From contig OX344758.2 of assembly GCA_947034885.2 (NCBI GenBank), forward strand, positions 15,155,067 to 15,219,066: 64,000 bases of DNA. Reading direction: 5' to 3'. Below, one piece after another: positions 22,668 to 35,209 of this stretch (positions are counted from its first letter, which is position 1; each line of letters begins with the position of its first letter). This DNA comes from Thuidium tamariscinum. Lineage: Eukaryota; Streptophyta; Bryopsida; Hypnales; Thuidiaceae. Position numbers and translations under genes: made by a program. Below the pieces are notes generated by a model that saw only the letters and a program-made list of their open reading frames with translations, did not search any database and had not been told where the DNA came from.

Positions 22668-24014
22668 TCAATGTCGTTGCAAGCGTTGGGTGGTCAAGAA
22701 AATACCCAAGTCATTGCGCTTGTCACTGGCTGAAGTTGCTACTACAGTGTCCATGACAACATCCACGACATCTTCAACACCTGCATCCACAACGTTGTCT
22801 CCATCCAATCCCTTTGCGTGTAGCACTTGGAGCAGATTCTCGATCTCATCATGTGATTGTCCAAGGAGCATGTTGTGGAGAATTGCACATGCAACAATTA
22901 CATCTGGTATAAATGCCACATGCAAATCGGATTTCTTCATCAATTCTCGAAATGTCTGCTTTTGGATACCAAATGCGTTCTCAACAACGCAACGCCCTCT
23001 GCGCAACTTCTTATTGTAAAGATTTTCAGCAATAGATAGTCGGTATCCAGATCGGTGAGGGACCATGAGCCAGGGCAACAATGGGTACCCTAAATCACCG
23101 ATTAGGAATGGAGAGAATCCCTCCATAGAATGTTGTTCATCAAACAATTTGTTCCGCTGCGCCAAATCATAGAGAGAAGATCAACGTAGCATGCGGGAAT
23201 CATTTGTTGAGCCAGGCATACCAAGGTAAAGATCGAGAAATCGTTTTTTACTATCTACTACAGCTAGGCAGTTTAGGGTGTACCCGCCAAACTTAAAGTA
23301 AAAATAATCTGCAGGAACATGTTGAGGCTTCGAAATTGTGATGTGTGTGCCATCTATGGCTCCCACCACTGCTGGTAGTCCACACAAGTCATAGAAATTT
23401 TGTTGGGTTTGCCGTAGACAATCTCCCGTGGGCCAGGTCAATTCATGTCTCAGTGTCTCATTTATCGAATGAACAACATCCCTCAATATACCTGATACAA
23501 TGCTCTTTCAAATTGCAAACATTTCGCTGCAAATAAAGAGAGAAGCACCATGTGTTAGTTTAAAAAGACAGCAAGCGACGCGAATAACCACTAGAATTGC
23601 CAACCTGTATTTAGTATCTTTCTTTCGGATAATGGGCCGCAGGAGATCAGCTAATGTGAAGACAACCGCTTTTGTGAATCGGAACATCTGTATCCATCTT
23701 GTATCGTCATACTTGGTCATCAAGAATCGAGAAAATCAAGTAGTTGAGCAGGGCTTAACCCAAAACCCCAAGTCTTCATCGAAGATTGTCAATGACGTGC
23801 ACAACCGAAAATTCTGTAAAGCTGTACGCATTTCAGCATGGGGATCAGGAACACTTTGTCCAAAGTCATCCAAGATGGCCAGTAGCGGGTTGTTTTCTTC
23901 ATTTTCTTCTTCGGAGGGCGCTGGTAAATATAAAGCATGCGGTGCATTGAGAAGTTGGAGCAATATCCACGCCGTATATGCAAGAGCGGAGAGGGCGTCC
24001 ACTTCTGGTTCCAT
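22668..24014 (-). pseudogene. PIF/Harbinger transposase with three nonsense codons
   Basis: One uninterrupted frame of 449 codons starts at ATG 24014 and ends at 22668. Conserved blocks are WVKPCSTT and FSRFLMTKYDDTRW (N-terminal signature), AVVGAIDGTHI (first catalytic Asp), MPGSTNDSRML (second Asp) and CVVENAFG (catalytic Glu), which is the DDE_Tnp_4 arrangement of PIF/Harbinger. The frame carries TGA stops at 23738-23736 (where Trp is expected), 23510-23508 (where Gly is expected) and 23183-23181 (where Arg is expected). No frameshift is visible, so decay so far is by point mutation. The element is nuclear and non-autonomous now. Its terminal repeats were not identified. Confidence 0.92.
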
Positions 24015-27000
24015 ACTTTGAGGTTTGATGTCGTGGCCCTATTCTTTGAACTGCCTGTAGAAATTATAGGTTTTAATATCATAATGTTTGAACTCAAATC
24101 AGGGCAATTTTCAGAAAGAGCTAGCATGATAGCAGACTCTGGACACTTTTAGTATGGGAATAGATGAGGAGGAAATCAACACTCAACAAAACATTGTTAT
24201 CCCCACAAGTTTTAGAACAATTGATTTGATGAATCAAAAGCAAAGATATTTTAAAACCGTGCCAGTCAATCAAGTTTCCACAACAGCATAGACTTTGATA
24301 GGGGTATTTCCAATTCCAAAAATATGGAATTCACAAGTTGCACTTGGTGCTCATCAAAGAGCAGATGGAATTAAAGCATCATTGACCCCTAAATCCTAAA
24401 GTAGTCGCAATATGAGCTCCAGTTACCGAGTGGACCAAAAAAGAGCATTGAAAATCTGAAAAAGACATGGAATGCTGCTCATTTTGAATACTCAATGCCT
24501 TCACAGATAAACCTCAGTCTGAGCCATTCTCATCCTCCAAAGATTTCACTCTCAAACAAATCATGTAAGCTATGACCATCAAAAATAACTGGACTTCCAC
24601 GAGGCAATGAAAACACGGAAGCTATAGGACAACCAATGACAAATTTGATTCAATGCTGAGAATGGCGGAGTCATTGAGAAGAAGTTAGAGCAAATTTTCA
24701 TTGAACCACGTCCGTGCACTCATCAAACTTCAACATTGATGGAAGCATAGAGAATTTAGATCGTAACCCTAATCCAATTTTCATATGTGAAGATGAAATT
24801 CAAAACGCACCTCTGCAAATCAATCGTTCACCAAAATGCTGTCCGCTCCGCTTGGACAAACTTGCAATACTGCCGAAAAAAACTCTCCTGCGCAGTGTAT
24901 AACCACATAAATTCAGGAGAGAACGATTCGGTCCTGCTAAAAACCAGCCTCAATTGAGAATCCAGTTGTCTGAGACTCAAAACCAAAATTCACATGATAA
25001 TGAGAGAACAACAAAGAGTAGAGCTCAGACTGTTCCAAGATTCGAGGAAGCAGCTGTTCAGACACAAGTGGAATTGACTGCACGATACCTTTGATTCACC
25101 GCAGAGAGAGCACCAACTCTGGATTACGGGAATACGGGATCTTCAATCGTTGAGGAAAGACACCTCCACAGTCCACACGTGAAAATCAGAGCAACAGTCC
25201 TCGGAGTCCTCGGAAGCTAATCAACACCTGTGAACGAGGGAAATTGCTTTTGGACTCAAGAAAAATTGAGGACAAGTTCAAACTTCTTTGAAGAAGAGAG
25301 CTGAACGTGCGACTGGGGAAAAAGGAGAAACCCTCGCCAAGTTTTCATATTTCAAGTACTCTGGTGTGATCCCCCACTCACCTAAAATTCTCTTATATGC
25401 CTTGCTGGAAAATAATGTGCATCCCGTGATATACGTAGGTATGTAGATGTGAACAGAACATCAATATGTAACTCCATAAATTACGGATTCCAAAAATAAA
25501 TTTTAAACAATGCAAAGGGCAGTAGTCCTGAAATCATGTAGAATTATTAGCCCATACCACCGCTTCTCTGTAAAGCCAAGTGAGAACCGACCTTTAATGC
25601 TTTAATGATAGACCTTAAACATTCTATATAGCCCCTCTTTTTTAGACCAATTTTTTGGTGAATTTTCAAAAATTGTGATTCTTAAGGCTAGATTAAATGT
25701 CCCACAAATTGTAGAATATCACACTTCATGTCTTCATGGCTAAAGTTAGTATTCTTTGCTAAACAACAAATTAAATTTGAAAGATTATATAATTTGGCAC
25801 ATGATTAAAAATAGAGAAAAATATCTTTTCAATCAAAAAGGTTAATTTTGAATACATCATTGCTAAATTTTTTTGATATATATTCTAAGAAAAAATTTCT
25901 ATCAACTTTCACCATTGCTATGATTCTTTGTCTTCTTGCAATTTTGTTCATCAGTGAAAAAGGTGATTGCAAGAATAATTTAATGATTTTAGAGTACTTT
26001 GGTCTACTTTTATGCTAATTATCTTCGTTAGTTCAACTCCGTGTACTATAACCTTTTGGAAAAAAGATTTAAAATATAAAATGAAATCAAGATAGTATAC
26101 TACATTTGAAAAATAGCATTGTACAAAAATTTCAGACCTAAAAAATGTAGGTCAGAAGTTATTTACATCATAGAAATTATCAAGAAAATAGACACTTTGA
26201 CATTTTAATTTTTAAAAAATATAAAAAATAATTTTCAAAGAAAATCAAATTTGTATATTTGGGAAGATTTTAATGTAAAGAAATTTCACGAAAAGAATGC
26301 TCTTGAAACCATCTTCAATGGTCCAAAAAAGTGTGTGCAAGACACCCTATTTACACAAACATGGATTACACAAACATGGAGGATATAAAATAATACATCT
26401 TTAGCTGCCTTTAGGTAGGAACATGACCGCTTACTTGAATATAAACCATCAAAATTTGAATTCTTAATCATTAATTTTCGATACTCCATAGAGTTAAAAA
26501 CCTCAAATTGAAAATGCCTAAGGAGATCACTTAGAGGGCCATTAGAAATTGGATTTGAAATTTTATACTTTGAATTATTTATATTTTATGTAATAATTAT
26601 AATCAATTAAAAAATATGAAGTAAAAAAATATACTAGAAAGTTGAAAATAACTTTTGCACCCTTACTTTGCATAAGAAAAAATTGTCTAAAAAATTAACA
26701 ATTTAAAAAAACAAAAAACTTTCTATTGAAATTTTATTTTTCTTGAATATTGATGCCACCGTCATCTAGCTAAATGCATTCTCTAGAAATATTTGAGTTG
26801 AAAAACATGCCATTTTAGTTCATTTTTCAACCTATTCTACAAATCATTTTATATGTTATTTGAGTTGGAAATTTGTGGCACTAGAAACCTATAGTCATTT
26901 TTAAACACAACTCAAAATTATAGGTTGAAATCATAGTTTATAAAAAAGGATATAGGGGGGCAAACTATCGCTTAGACACATGTGATTTGTTTCAGGTATA

Positions 27001-27995
27001 CTAAGTGATCTCCGCGAGTGAAAAAGTGACAATTCAATTAAAATGGATTTAAAATATAAATAGTTTTATAAACTTTTTGAAAAATATGAGACATTGTGTA
27101 GATGTAACAACCATCTCTAGTAAAAATTTCAAGTTCATAATTTCATATAAGTTAATACTTCAAAATTATTGTGAAAGAAAGCTCTTGCATTTCCCCCTAG
27201 GACAAATAAACAATACTAGTGTTTCTTGCAATGACCCAAAAGATGGACTCTTTGGCCTAGGGAGATCACTCCTTGTAATTTTAAGTATACACTTGAGTTC
27301 AAAGGGTATTTGACATGGGGCTATTTAACTTCATTTTAGTAATTAAGAGGCTTGCATTTTTACATATAAAGATACTAGGGAATATTTTTAATATCCTATG
27401 ATTATTTATAAATTCTGTCATATGATTTTTATAATTAGGCTATCTTATATACAAAACTTATATGTCTAATTTTTTCATACCTTTATACAAGACACACCAT
27501 AAAATTAGTATTTTTCATATACACTTTTTTTTAATATATGCACTACGTGTATTGTAGTACAATTTCAAATGACAAATAAAAATGTGAAATGCAACATTAG
27601 TTTTAAATATTTCTAAATTCTATGCCATGTATTCTAAACAACCTAATATGGTGAACAACAAACAACCTCATGAAAACATTAAACATAGCTATGATGATGA
27701 AACTAAGAAAAACACCAATACTAGCAATACAACATGAACAACATGAGAAATTGACACTCTAAAAATAGTGTAGATTAACACAAGAATATGACCTTCATTG
27801 TAAGATAGAAACTATATACTTTATTTATATATATGCATTTGTAATGGTTTTGAGTTTAGGAACCAAAAAATAAAAGAATGTTTATAAAACACTAGTAAAA
27901 AGAAGATGATTCTAAACATTTACAAGCACATGTACAAGTAATTGAGGCAAATCTAAAGTTTATAGTGTCAAAGTATGGAAAAGATTCTATGCAAT
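24015..27995. other. Intergenic, no gene seen
   Basis: About 4 kb without a supported gene. 24160-25400 is less AT-rich than what follows and may be remaining Harbinger or other element sequence. From 25600 the sequence is strongly AT-rich. A possible element with inverted ends GGAGATCACTTAG spans about 26522-27016 (separate entry). Confidence 0.4.
26522..27016. mobile_element. Possible MITE with GGAGATCACTTAG ends
   Basis: GGAGATCACTTAG near 26522 is matched in inverse by CTAAGTGATCTCC at about 27001-27013. Only 13 bases agree, and no clear target duplication was seen, so this is tentative. The interior is AT-rich and non-coding. Confidence 0.35.
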
Positions 27996-28203
27996 CACTA
28001 GAAGAAAAACGCAGAAATCCCTGTTTATTTCAACAAAACACGTCAGGAAGACTGTATAGAGACTATATTGTTGAAAACGCAGAAAAACACAAAAAATGCG
28101 TTTTTTGGTGTTTTCTTGTGTTTTTTCCGCGTTTTTAGCAAAGCAGTCTCAACACAATCTTCCTGACGTGTTTTGTTGAAATAAACAGGGATTTCTTCTA
28201 GTG
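27996..28203. mobile_element. CACTA-type MITE, 208 bp
   Basis: It begins CACTAGAAGAAAAACGCAG and ends CTTCTAGTG. The arms pair over about 75 bases each (left with CGTCAGGAAGA, right with TCTTCCTGACG). AAT flanks both sides as a 3-bp target duplication. Non-coding. Confidence 0.9.
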
Positions 28204-28964
28204 AATTGTTGTAGATCAACAACTTCTATAGATCAATAGTTGTTGTAGATAAGTAGGTCCATCAAAAATAGCACCTTCAAGGCTCTAATCCATAGATCAA
28301 TAGTTGCTGTAGATAAATAGCTTCACCAAAAATAGCACCTCCAAAGTCCAATCCACACCGAGCCTTTGACCACAAACGAGACTACACATGTTGCATGTAA
28401 TAGCACCAATAACCAATAACCCATCTCTTCTTTAAAATAAATATAGTACAGTAAATTTACAGCTTAACTCTTTTGTCTTGGAACAATATATTCTTACATG
28501 CTATAATATAGTTGGTACACTTATGGAAAGATTTGTATGTATATACTAGATTGTGTAGGTTTTATCATTCACTTAAAAAAATTTGTCTACATTTATACTC
28601 ATTGTGCTACAAAAAATGTATAGACCATATTTGTAAAGGCTAATTTACTAATAAAAAATTCTACTAAATGATATTTTTATATAGCTTAATTTATATATAA
28701 TAGGATATGTGACATTTGAAGGACCCTATAGTAGCCCTACATATTATATAAAATTTATCCCCTTTGAATTAAATGGACCCTATCTTTGAACTCACGTAGT
28801 TTTCTAAAAATCGTGAATAATCTCCCCAGGCTCTTTGGAGGGCTAGAAGAAAGTACTTCAAAGGACTCTAATTTCTCTTTAATTTTTTCCTTTTTCTAAA
28901 ATGCCACCTTCTATTATTTTATATTGTGATGGAAGGTATCAAAAAATATTGTTTTGCTTCTATG
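28204..28964. other. AT-rich spacer between two CACTA MITEs
   Basis: No gene seen. 28206-28330 holds two near-copies of a 75-base segment containing TAGATCAATAGTTG and AAAAATAGCACCT, a short direct duplication. Confidence 0.45.
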
Positions 28965-29129
28965 CACTAGAAAAAATCTGTGTTTGCCTCAACAAAATCC
29001 ACTTGATGTGTTTGTTGAGGCAAACACAAAAAACTGCTTTAAAGAACACAAAAAAACACAAATTTTGCGTTTGCCTCAACAAACACATCAAGTGGATTTT
29101 GTTGAGGCAAACACAATTTTTTTCTAGTG
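28965..29129. mobile_element. CACTA-type MITE with nested hairpins, 165 bp
   Basis: It begins CACTAGAAAAAATCTG and ends TTTTTCTAGTG, with ATG duplicated on both sides. Each arm is itself a palindrome: GTGTTTGCCTCAACA is followed about 18 bases later by its inverse TGTTGAGGCAAACAC, and both occur again in the other arm. Open frames read here on both strands are by-products of this symmetry. Confidence 0.9.
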
Positions 29130-29308
29130 ATGATTCCTCCATATGGCACACATGGCAAAAATAATACTTCATTTAGGGCTTGTAGGTTCTTAAGATGGCT
29201 TGGCATATCAAACCCTTTCAACCTTTTAAAGAGTCCATATTTTTCTCTAATGTGTAAACAATAGTACTTGTAGCCTTATGACTCCTTGGTAAGGGCGGAA
29301 GGGGCGCA

Positions 29309-30775
29309 TTAAATGATACCATCGAAACCCTCAGGGAAAACGTTGAAATTTTTTATTTTTTTCAAATTCTAAATTCACATTCAAAAGCAGAGACCCCAAA
29401 TTAGCTTGAGGTACCCTAAACATATCAAAAAATCCAACACAAATACTTAGGTGGGTCACTTTCCGCATTTTAAAAACCACGTGCGGTATAATATAGCATG
29501 GACTTTATTGTTTCAAGGTAAATTTTATAAAGAATTTACAAATAAAGTAGGGGACTTTCAAAGTCAAAGATGCATAATTAATAAAATAGGTAGCTAAAAA
29601 ATCTCAAGTATTAAAATTTTTTACATATAATTTAAGGACTAGAGATTAGGATCTTGGAAATTGTATTTAGTAGGGTCAGTTTTATGTAGAGTTTGTTGTA
29701 CAAAGAAGTTAGAATATAAAGGTGGTAAATGATGTTTGCATAGTTAGCTGTACAAAGTAGTTAGAGTATAAAGGTATTACACGATGTTTGCATAGCTAGC
29801 TATTGTGTTGTACTGAGTAATAGACCTTGGATGGATGAAAATAGGGACAATAGAGATGTAGCTGAAGATGTGTGGATAGACTTTGAGCTTCAAGTTAGGG
29901 TTATGTGAACTTTCCATTGTGATTTGTATCTCACTTTTCAAAGCATTACAATTTTTATAAACCATGATTCTATTGTTTTCCTTTCATGTATTGTCAAACT
30001 GTGTTTTTCATACATTGTAGAGGTTCTTGTACATTCAATTTTTGGATTTTTGTGTATTGCAAGTGGTAAAATTTTCATACTAATTCACTTGACTAAATTC
30101 TATATACAAAAAAGGATGTGACAACGAAAAAAGAATATTGAGCAAAGTAATTAAACATCTCAACTTTTCATACAAATTTCCTTTATCTTCTCTCTAATCT
30201 TCTTGCTTTTAACTTTCTGTTCAATTCACTTTTTCTCCTTATAAAAAAAATAGCCTACAAAAAAATACTTTCACTTACAAAATATAAGTAAGTATAGAGT
30301 GTCATAATATAGGATATTTTCACAAATTATGTAATTATAGGGGACCATTTATTTGAGCCTTTAAGGTAAATAGCCCCCTAAAAAATACCCCCTTGCCGCA
30401 CGGGGGGATATGAAACATACAAAGAATGACCCACCCGAGCACAAATATAAACCCCAAACCCTTGTCAGTCCCTAGTAAAATGAGATTTACCCCGCTGGGC
30501 TCCATAAGAAGATTTTTCAAGGCTTTGAGAGACCGTTTCAGCCCTGTTCCCTAGTCTGTGAACCTGTCAGATTAAATAATAATAATAATTTAAAATTTTA
30601 AACAATATTCAAAAAATATTAAAATATTAATTAAATATTAATATTTGATGTGGCAATCTCTTGGCCACATCAGATTGCCTCTGTGGTAGCTTTCAGCGAG
30701 TTCCTATAGTTCAGGAACTTGCGGTCTTCTACACAAGCTAAAAATCCTCTTATGACTTTCGATGGTATCATTTAA
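29309..30775. mobile_element. Possible TTAA-flanked element, 1.47 kb
   Basis: TTAAATGATACCATCGAAA at 29309-29327 is exactly inverted at 30757-30775. The outermost four bases are TTAA at both ends. No transposase is recognisable inside. A family C MITE (30503-30754) occupies the region just inside the right terminus. The 19-base match is unlikely by chance, but the assignment to piggyBac-like elements rests on TTAA alone. Confidence 0.55.
30503..30754. mobile_element. MITE, family C, nested copy
   Basis: The left end is CATAAGAAGATTTTTC and the right end is AAAATCCTCTTATG. It shares AGACCGTTTCAG, TGGCAATCTCTTGGCCACAT and GTTCAGGAACTTGCGG blocks with family C. It is inserted just inside the right terminus of the 29309-30775 element. 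Confidence 0.7.
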
Positions 30776-33489
30776 CGTTTTGCAAGGCGGAATTGAAAAA
30801 ACATGCTCATCTTATAAGTTGTGACCTTGTGGATTGTTCTCTTAAGAGGGCAAGAAGCGGGGCTCCAAGAAGCGCATGGTCAATCCTTCCTTCAACCAAG
30901 ACACACTCAAAGCATGTACAAAAATTGAGGTACTAGCACCTTAAAAATTTTGTTCCACCAAATTGAAATCAATGTGGAAAACATTCTAAGTAGAGTTTGA
31001 ATTTTCTAGCATTTAGACAATTTATCTATAAGTCATAAATCATCCAAAGCAACACTAATTGGAAATTGTTTTATTATAGTTGTAGTTAAATTAGGCCTCA
31101 ATTGTTTTTGCATTGAAATTAGGTCCTATCATTTGTTGCTAGAGCAACCCAATGTAGAAGAACAACTACAAGATAGTTCGTACCACTTCATCATGCAATG
31201 ACACTTCATAGATCTTTACCAAGGTTTGTAACTAGTATTTGAACTAATGACAATGGTGTGTAGGCCATGGTCAAAGTGATGTTGTAAGGAGCAATTTCAA
31301 AGATACAAATTTGGAAACAAAATTAAGGTAGGTAAAACATGTGGCAAAGTAGATATCAACTTGGAAATACACATGAAAAATAGACTCTATCAATCTCTCA
31401 TGGGACTTAGTAAGATGTTTTCCTCTCTTTCTTTGGATAACAACAAAATTCCTTAGAGGTGAAAATTTGACCATTATCTCGTGGTAATGGATTATAAATG
31501 GGACTACCTCATAGCAATGGAATAAAGAAGGGACAAAATACCATGTAGAAAAGAGGTGAGAATATTTTGGGAAATGTCAATATACAAATATATTATTATA
31601 CATATACATATAATTATATCTAATGTATACTTCTTTAGTTGTATAGATAAAGCATGTATTGAGGAAAAATGAAAGAGACTTGTATATTATACTTTGTGGG
31701 AGTCTCATCAATGATAATGCTTATAGGCCAATGTCCTCAATAAATTAGCACATGGTAAAATCACATTCTTTTTGCAAATGTATTAGCATGTGGCAAAGAT
31801 ACAAGAATTTGCTTCTTCATGTGTCAAGCATTTGTTGAGTTTACACTTTACCACATAGTCAACTAATATTGCCCTCCTACAAATAGTATAATATAGAAAA
31901 TATTATACACTCTGTCTTTTGGGTACATTGGATAAGCTTCCTACCTTGTGCTAGGTCTTCAAAAAATTGCAAAAAGATTCATTTCACAAGTAACTTTTAG
32001 TGATGATTTAAAAAATGGTTGAAAATCTTTAAATTTTAGAAAATGAGTGCCAAAGAAGTCATACAAATGTATTAGACAAGAATTTTGGCTCATCTTCAAC
32101 TTCAAAAAAATGTATCTTCTCCACTACAATTATATGTAATGAAATTCCAAACCATAATCCACATTCTATCTATTTGTTGAAGGATTCTCATGAATTTGGT
32201 GATATGTAATGTGAACCTCCTTATACAAGGCAACCGATTGATGAATTTCTATGGTTCCAAAATAGATGTTTTTTTTCCGTGGCTTTAACAATGGTTGTTG
32301 AAAAGCTTTGAAAAAAAGGGAAGATTAGTGATTATGGAAACCATGACATATTGGATTGTGCACTTTTGTTTGCAATGGATTAGTGAGACAAAAGTGCATA
32401 AGAATTTGATTTGACTTTTGTACTTAACAATTGCAAGTTCTTCTATTTCACAAGTGAGGACATGGTTACAAATGTTTTGAACTTTGTGATGCTACTATTG
32501 GTGACATGGTATTGCATCTTGATTGGCAAGAATATACACATTCAAAGGTCTTGAAAATCTTAGAAGGCAAGAAGTGGAACCAAAGTAATAATGTAATGTC
32601 CCATTTCAAAATGGTAAAAATTTACATTCTCAACTTCACATATACACACACATCTAGACTCTAGAGAGTAAAGTTCTTTTTATATTCCTTCCTTCAATTG
32701 CATCTCATGTTTGTGTACTCCTCTCATTTTACTATTCAAATCCTTCAAATCCTCCACATATAGGAGATGCAAGCTTATCCTATATCCTAATTTAGTAGTA
32801 AATATAAAATGATACTATCATGCATCAATTCTCATTTGGTGGGTGATCATACTCTCATCTTTGCAAATTTTCATCCAGATATTGAAAGAAATACTGAAGT
32901 AATAAAGAAGTAATGAGATCTTGCAAAAATTTAAAAAAATATGAACTTTTTCCAAATGCAATGGAGAATGTTGCAATGTTTGTACTATTACTAGTTCAGT
33001 AATGAATTATATGAGGTGAATCAAGAACATACCTAAAACTATCAATGTACTTATATACAATCTAAGGCACCATGGATAAATAACAGAAAGTTAAGGACAA
33101 ATTCAACATACATGTAGGTGTTCATAAAGTAGTATGCTCAAATGCTCTTCTAAAAGGTTGGAACGTGGTGTGAAGGGGCCTTCGATGTCCTCGGACACTA
33201 AAACAAGGGATTGCCAGTCCTCATTCTCCAAAAGACCCTAAAATCCGATTACAGTCAACCATGCGGGACCTGTGATGACTTCTGTACTGACAAATTAAGG
33301 AAAGATGATTTAATTGAAATGTTCCAGTGGAGAATACAAGCACTGAGGTCCATCATCCTGGAAAAGGTTCGACCCTAGACATTGAGAGCATTCAAGGATC
33401 ACAGACGATGTACAACAGGAGAACAGCATACACATTTATCAGTCATAAAGCCCTTCGCCACTTTACTGCAATCACAAAAATGTGGTTTT
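30776..33489. other. Intergenic, no gene seen
   Basis: AT-rich sequence with only short, low-complexity open frames. The last few hundred bases are less AT-rich and probably contain the 3' UTR of the eL6 gene. Confidence 0.4.
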
Positions 33490-35209
33490 CTAAAACACGA
33501 GCTCATGTGGCTTGACACCAGATTTCAAACTAAACCTGGCACTCAAGTAGGTTTTCAATTCTGGGACTGCTTCGATGAGATGGATGAGCTTGGCATCAAT
33601 CGCCTTCTGATCCTCCTTCTTCTCCTCCGACAGGGTGGTCTCCTCCTTCTGCATTACATGGTTTACAGCAGGGGTCAGAATCTCCATCGCAATTATGCTG
33701 CGATGTACCTAGTCACAAATCTCCACATCAGCCATAGCTCTCACACTTCACTTCCCCAAACTGGTGACAAGTGCGATTGAATACTTACATCTTTCTCAGC
33801 TTCGAAAAACTCAGACTCTCCCTTCTTCTTCTTGGTAACTTCCCTCTTAAAATAGGCGTCGGCGTATTTCACAACATCGACAGATGAAATATCGACCTTA
33901 GTTGATGTCGCAATAACGTAAGCCTGATTCACTCTCCTCAAAGGGACGCCATTAACCTTGAATGGTCCTGTAACACATACCACCATCAAATGAAAACCCC
34001 ATGTCAAATGTCAAAACCTGGCGCTGGAATGTGTACTAGAACTAACTTCTGTCGATAAAGACGTGGAAAGTGAATCCGGGGAATGCTTGAGAAAAGTTGC
34101 CTCCTTTGCGCTAGAAGTGTAGAACTTTCAACGTAGAGCATCCTTTCTTCGTATAATAGACGGATGCTCTAGGGAAGAGGATCATTAAGCATAGCGAAGG
34201 GAAGAACAAGAGGCATCATTCGAGAAGGTATACCGACTCCTTATAAAAGAGCCCGAGGAACTATCATATGACGGGTTAACCATAAGCGCGACAAACCCCT
34301 AATCACCTACCCTCACACACGGCATATTCGAAATATTACAATAATCTTATCCGGAACATGGAAGGAGAAAAGTATACACCTGTAACCAGTAGAAGGCCGG
34401 ATTCCAACTGCTTCAGGAACACGACACGCTTGCCCTTGAAGTGACCGGCCAGTAGAATCAGAACGGTTCCTGGAGTGATGCTTGACCTGCACGTCCCAAA
34501 CAACCACAATTTAGTACAAATGCGGTGAGCTCAAAAATGACCTAGACCACTGCCATACAAAGTTCTTCTCTGAAGTTTCAGAGAAAAACCGCACTCGAAA
34601 ATCCTTAAGAGTCAAGTTCGCACTGGAAATAGAATCAAGTGATTCTACTATTAAACCTTCCAAACCCTGACAATAATACTTCTTATGTCAAAAAATTATT
34701 CTCACGACATAATACTCCATAATTGTAGGAACAAAGATAAAACAGAGAAGCGTAGAAAACTTATATACCCTCCTGACCAAGATTTACATTGCAGAACCGG
34801 AATCCAGTAATTTCGTTACCAAACCTCAAACCCCAGATCACAACAGCCAGCCCAAACTACATACTCACGCAACGATAACCCATACTTGCACCGGACGCAA
34901 AAAAATTAAAAAGGAAGGACAGCATACACCAATCGAAACCCTAAAAATCGAGACGCACCTCAGCTTTGGCGCGTTGACGACCTTGTTCTTGTGCAGGGGC
35001 TTCTTAACATCATCAGCGGGGTAGAACTTAGGGGCACGGACGGCGGGAACCTCGGCCGCGGCAGCCTTCTTGTGTGTGGGGAAGCTGCCACCATTCTTGG
35101 CCTTGATGGCCCACAAGCCGCGCTTGTGATAGGTCTTGGACCTGCCGTTGCGTCCGATGCCCCGGACAAGCTCCTTGTTCCTGCTCGCTCTAACAGGCTT
35201 GGGGGCCAT
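33490..35209 (-). CDS. RPL6: 60S ribosomal protein eL6 (L6), complete
   Basis: Four exons on the minus strand: 35209-34959, 34486-34380, 33967-33789 and 33648-33490. All have GT-AG borders and compatible phases, giving 231 residues, the usual plant length. The N-terminus [20 protein letters not shown] and [15 protein letters not shown] are typical. [20 protein letters not shown] is the KOW-type RNA-binding core. [20 protein letters not shown] follows, and the C-terminus is [16 protein letters not shown]. It is a structural protein of the large cytosolic ribosomal subunit. The exons are GC-richer than the introns. No break is seen. The start ATG is the first in the frame and fits the family N-terminus. 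Confidence 0.97.

Noticed and set aside
23789..24127. Minus-strand frame of 112 codons
   Set aside because: It overlaps the start of the Harbinger frame, which carries the conserved N-terminal signature.
28901..29221. Open frames on both strands with similar peptides
   Set aside because: They are translations of the palindromic arms of the CACTA MITE and have no independent support.
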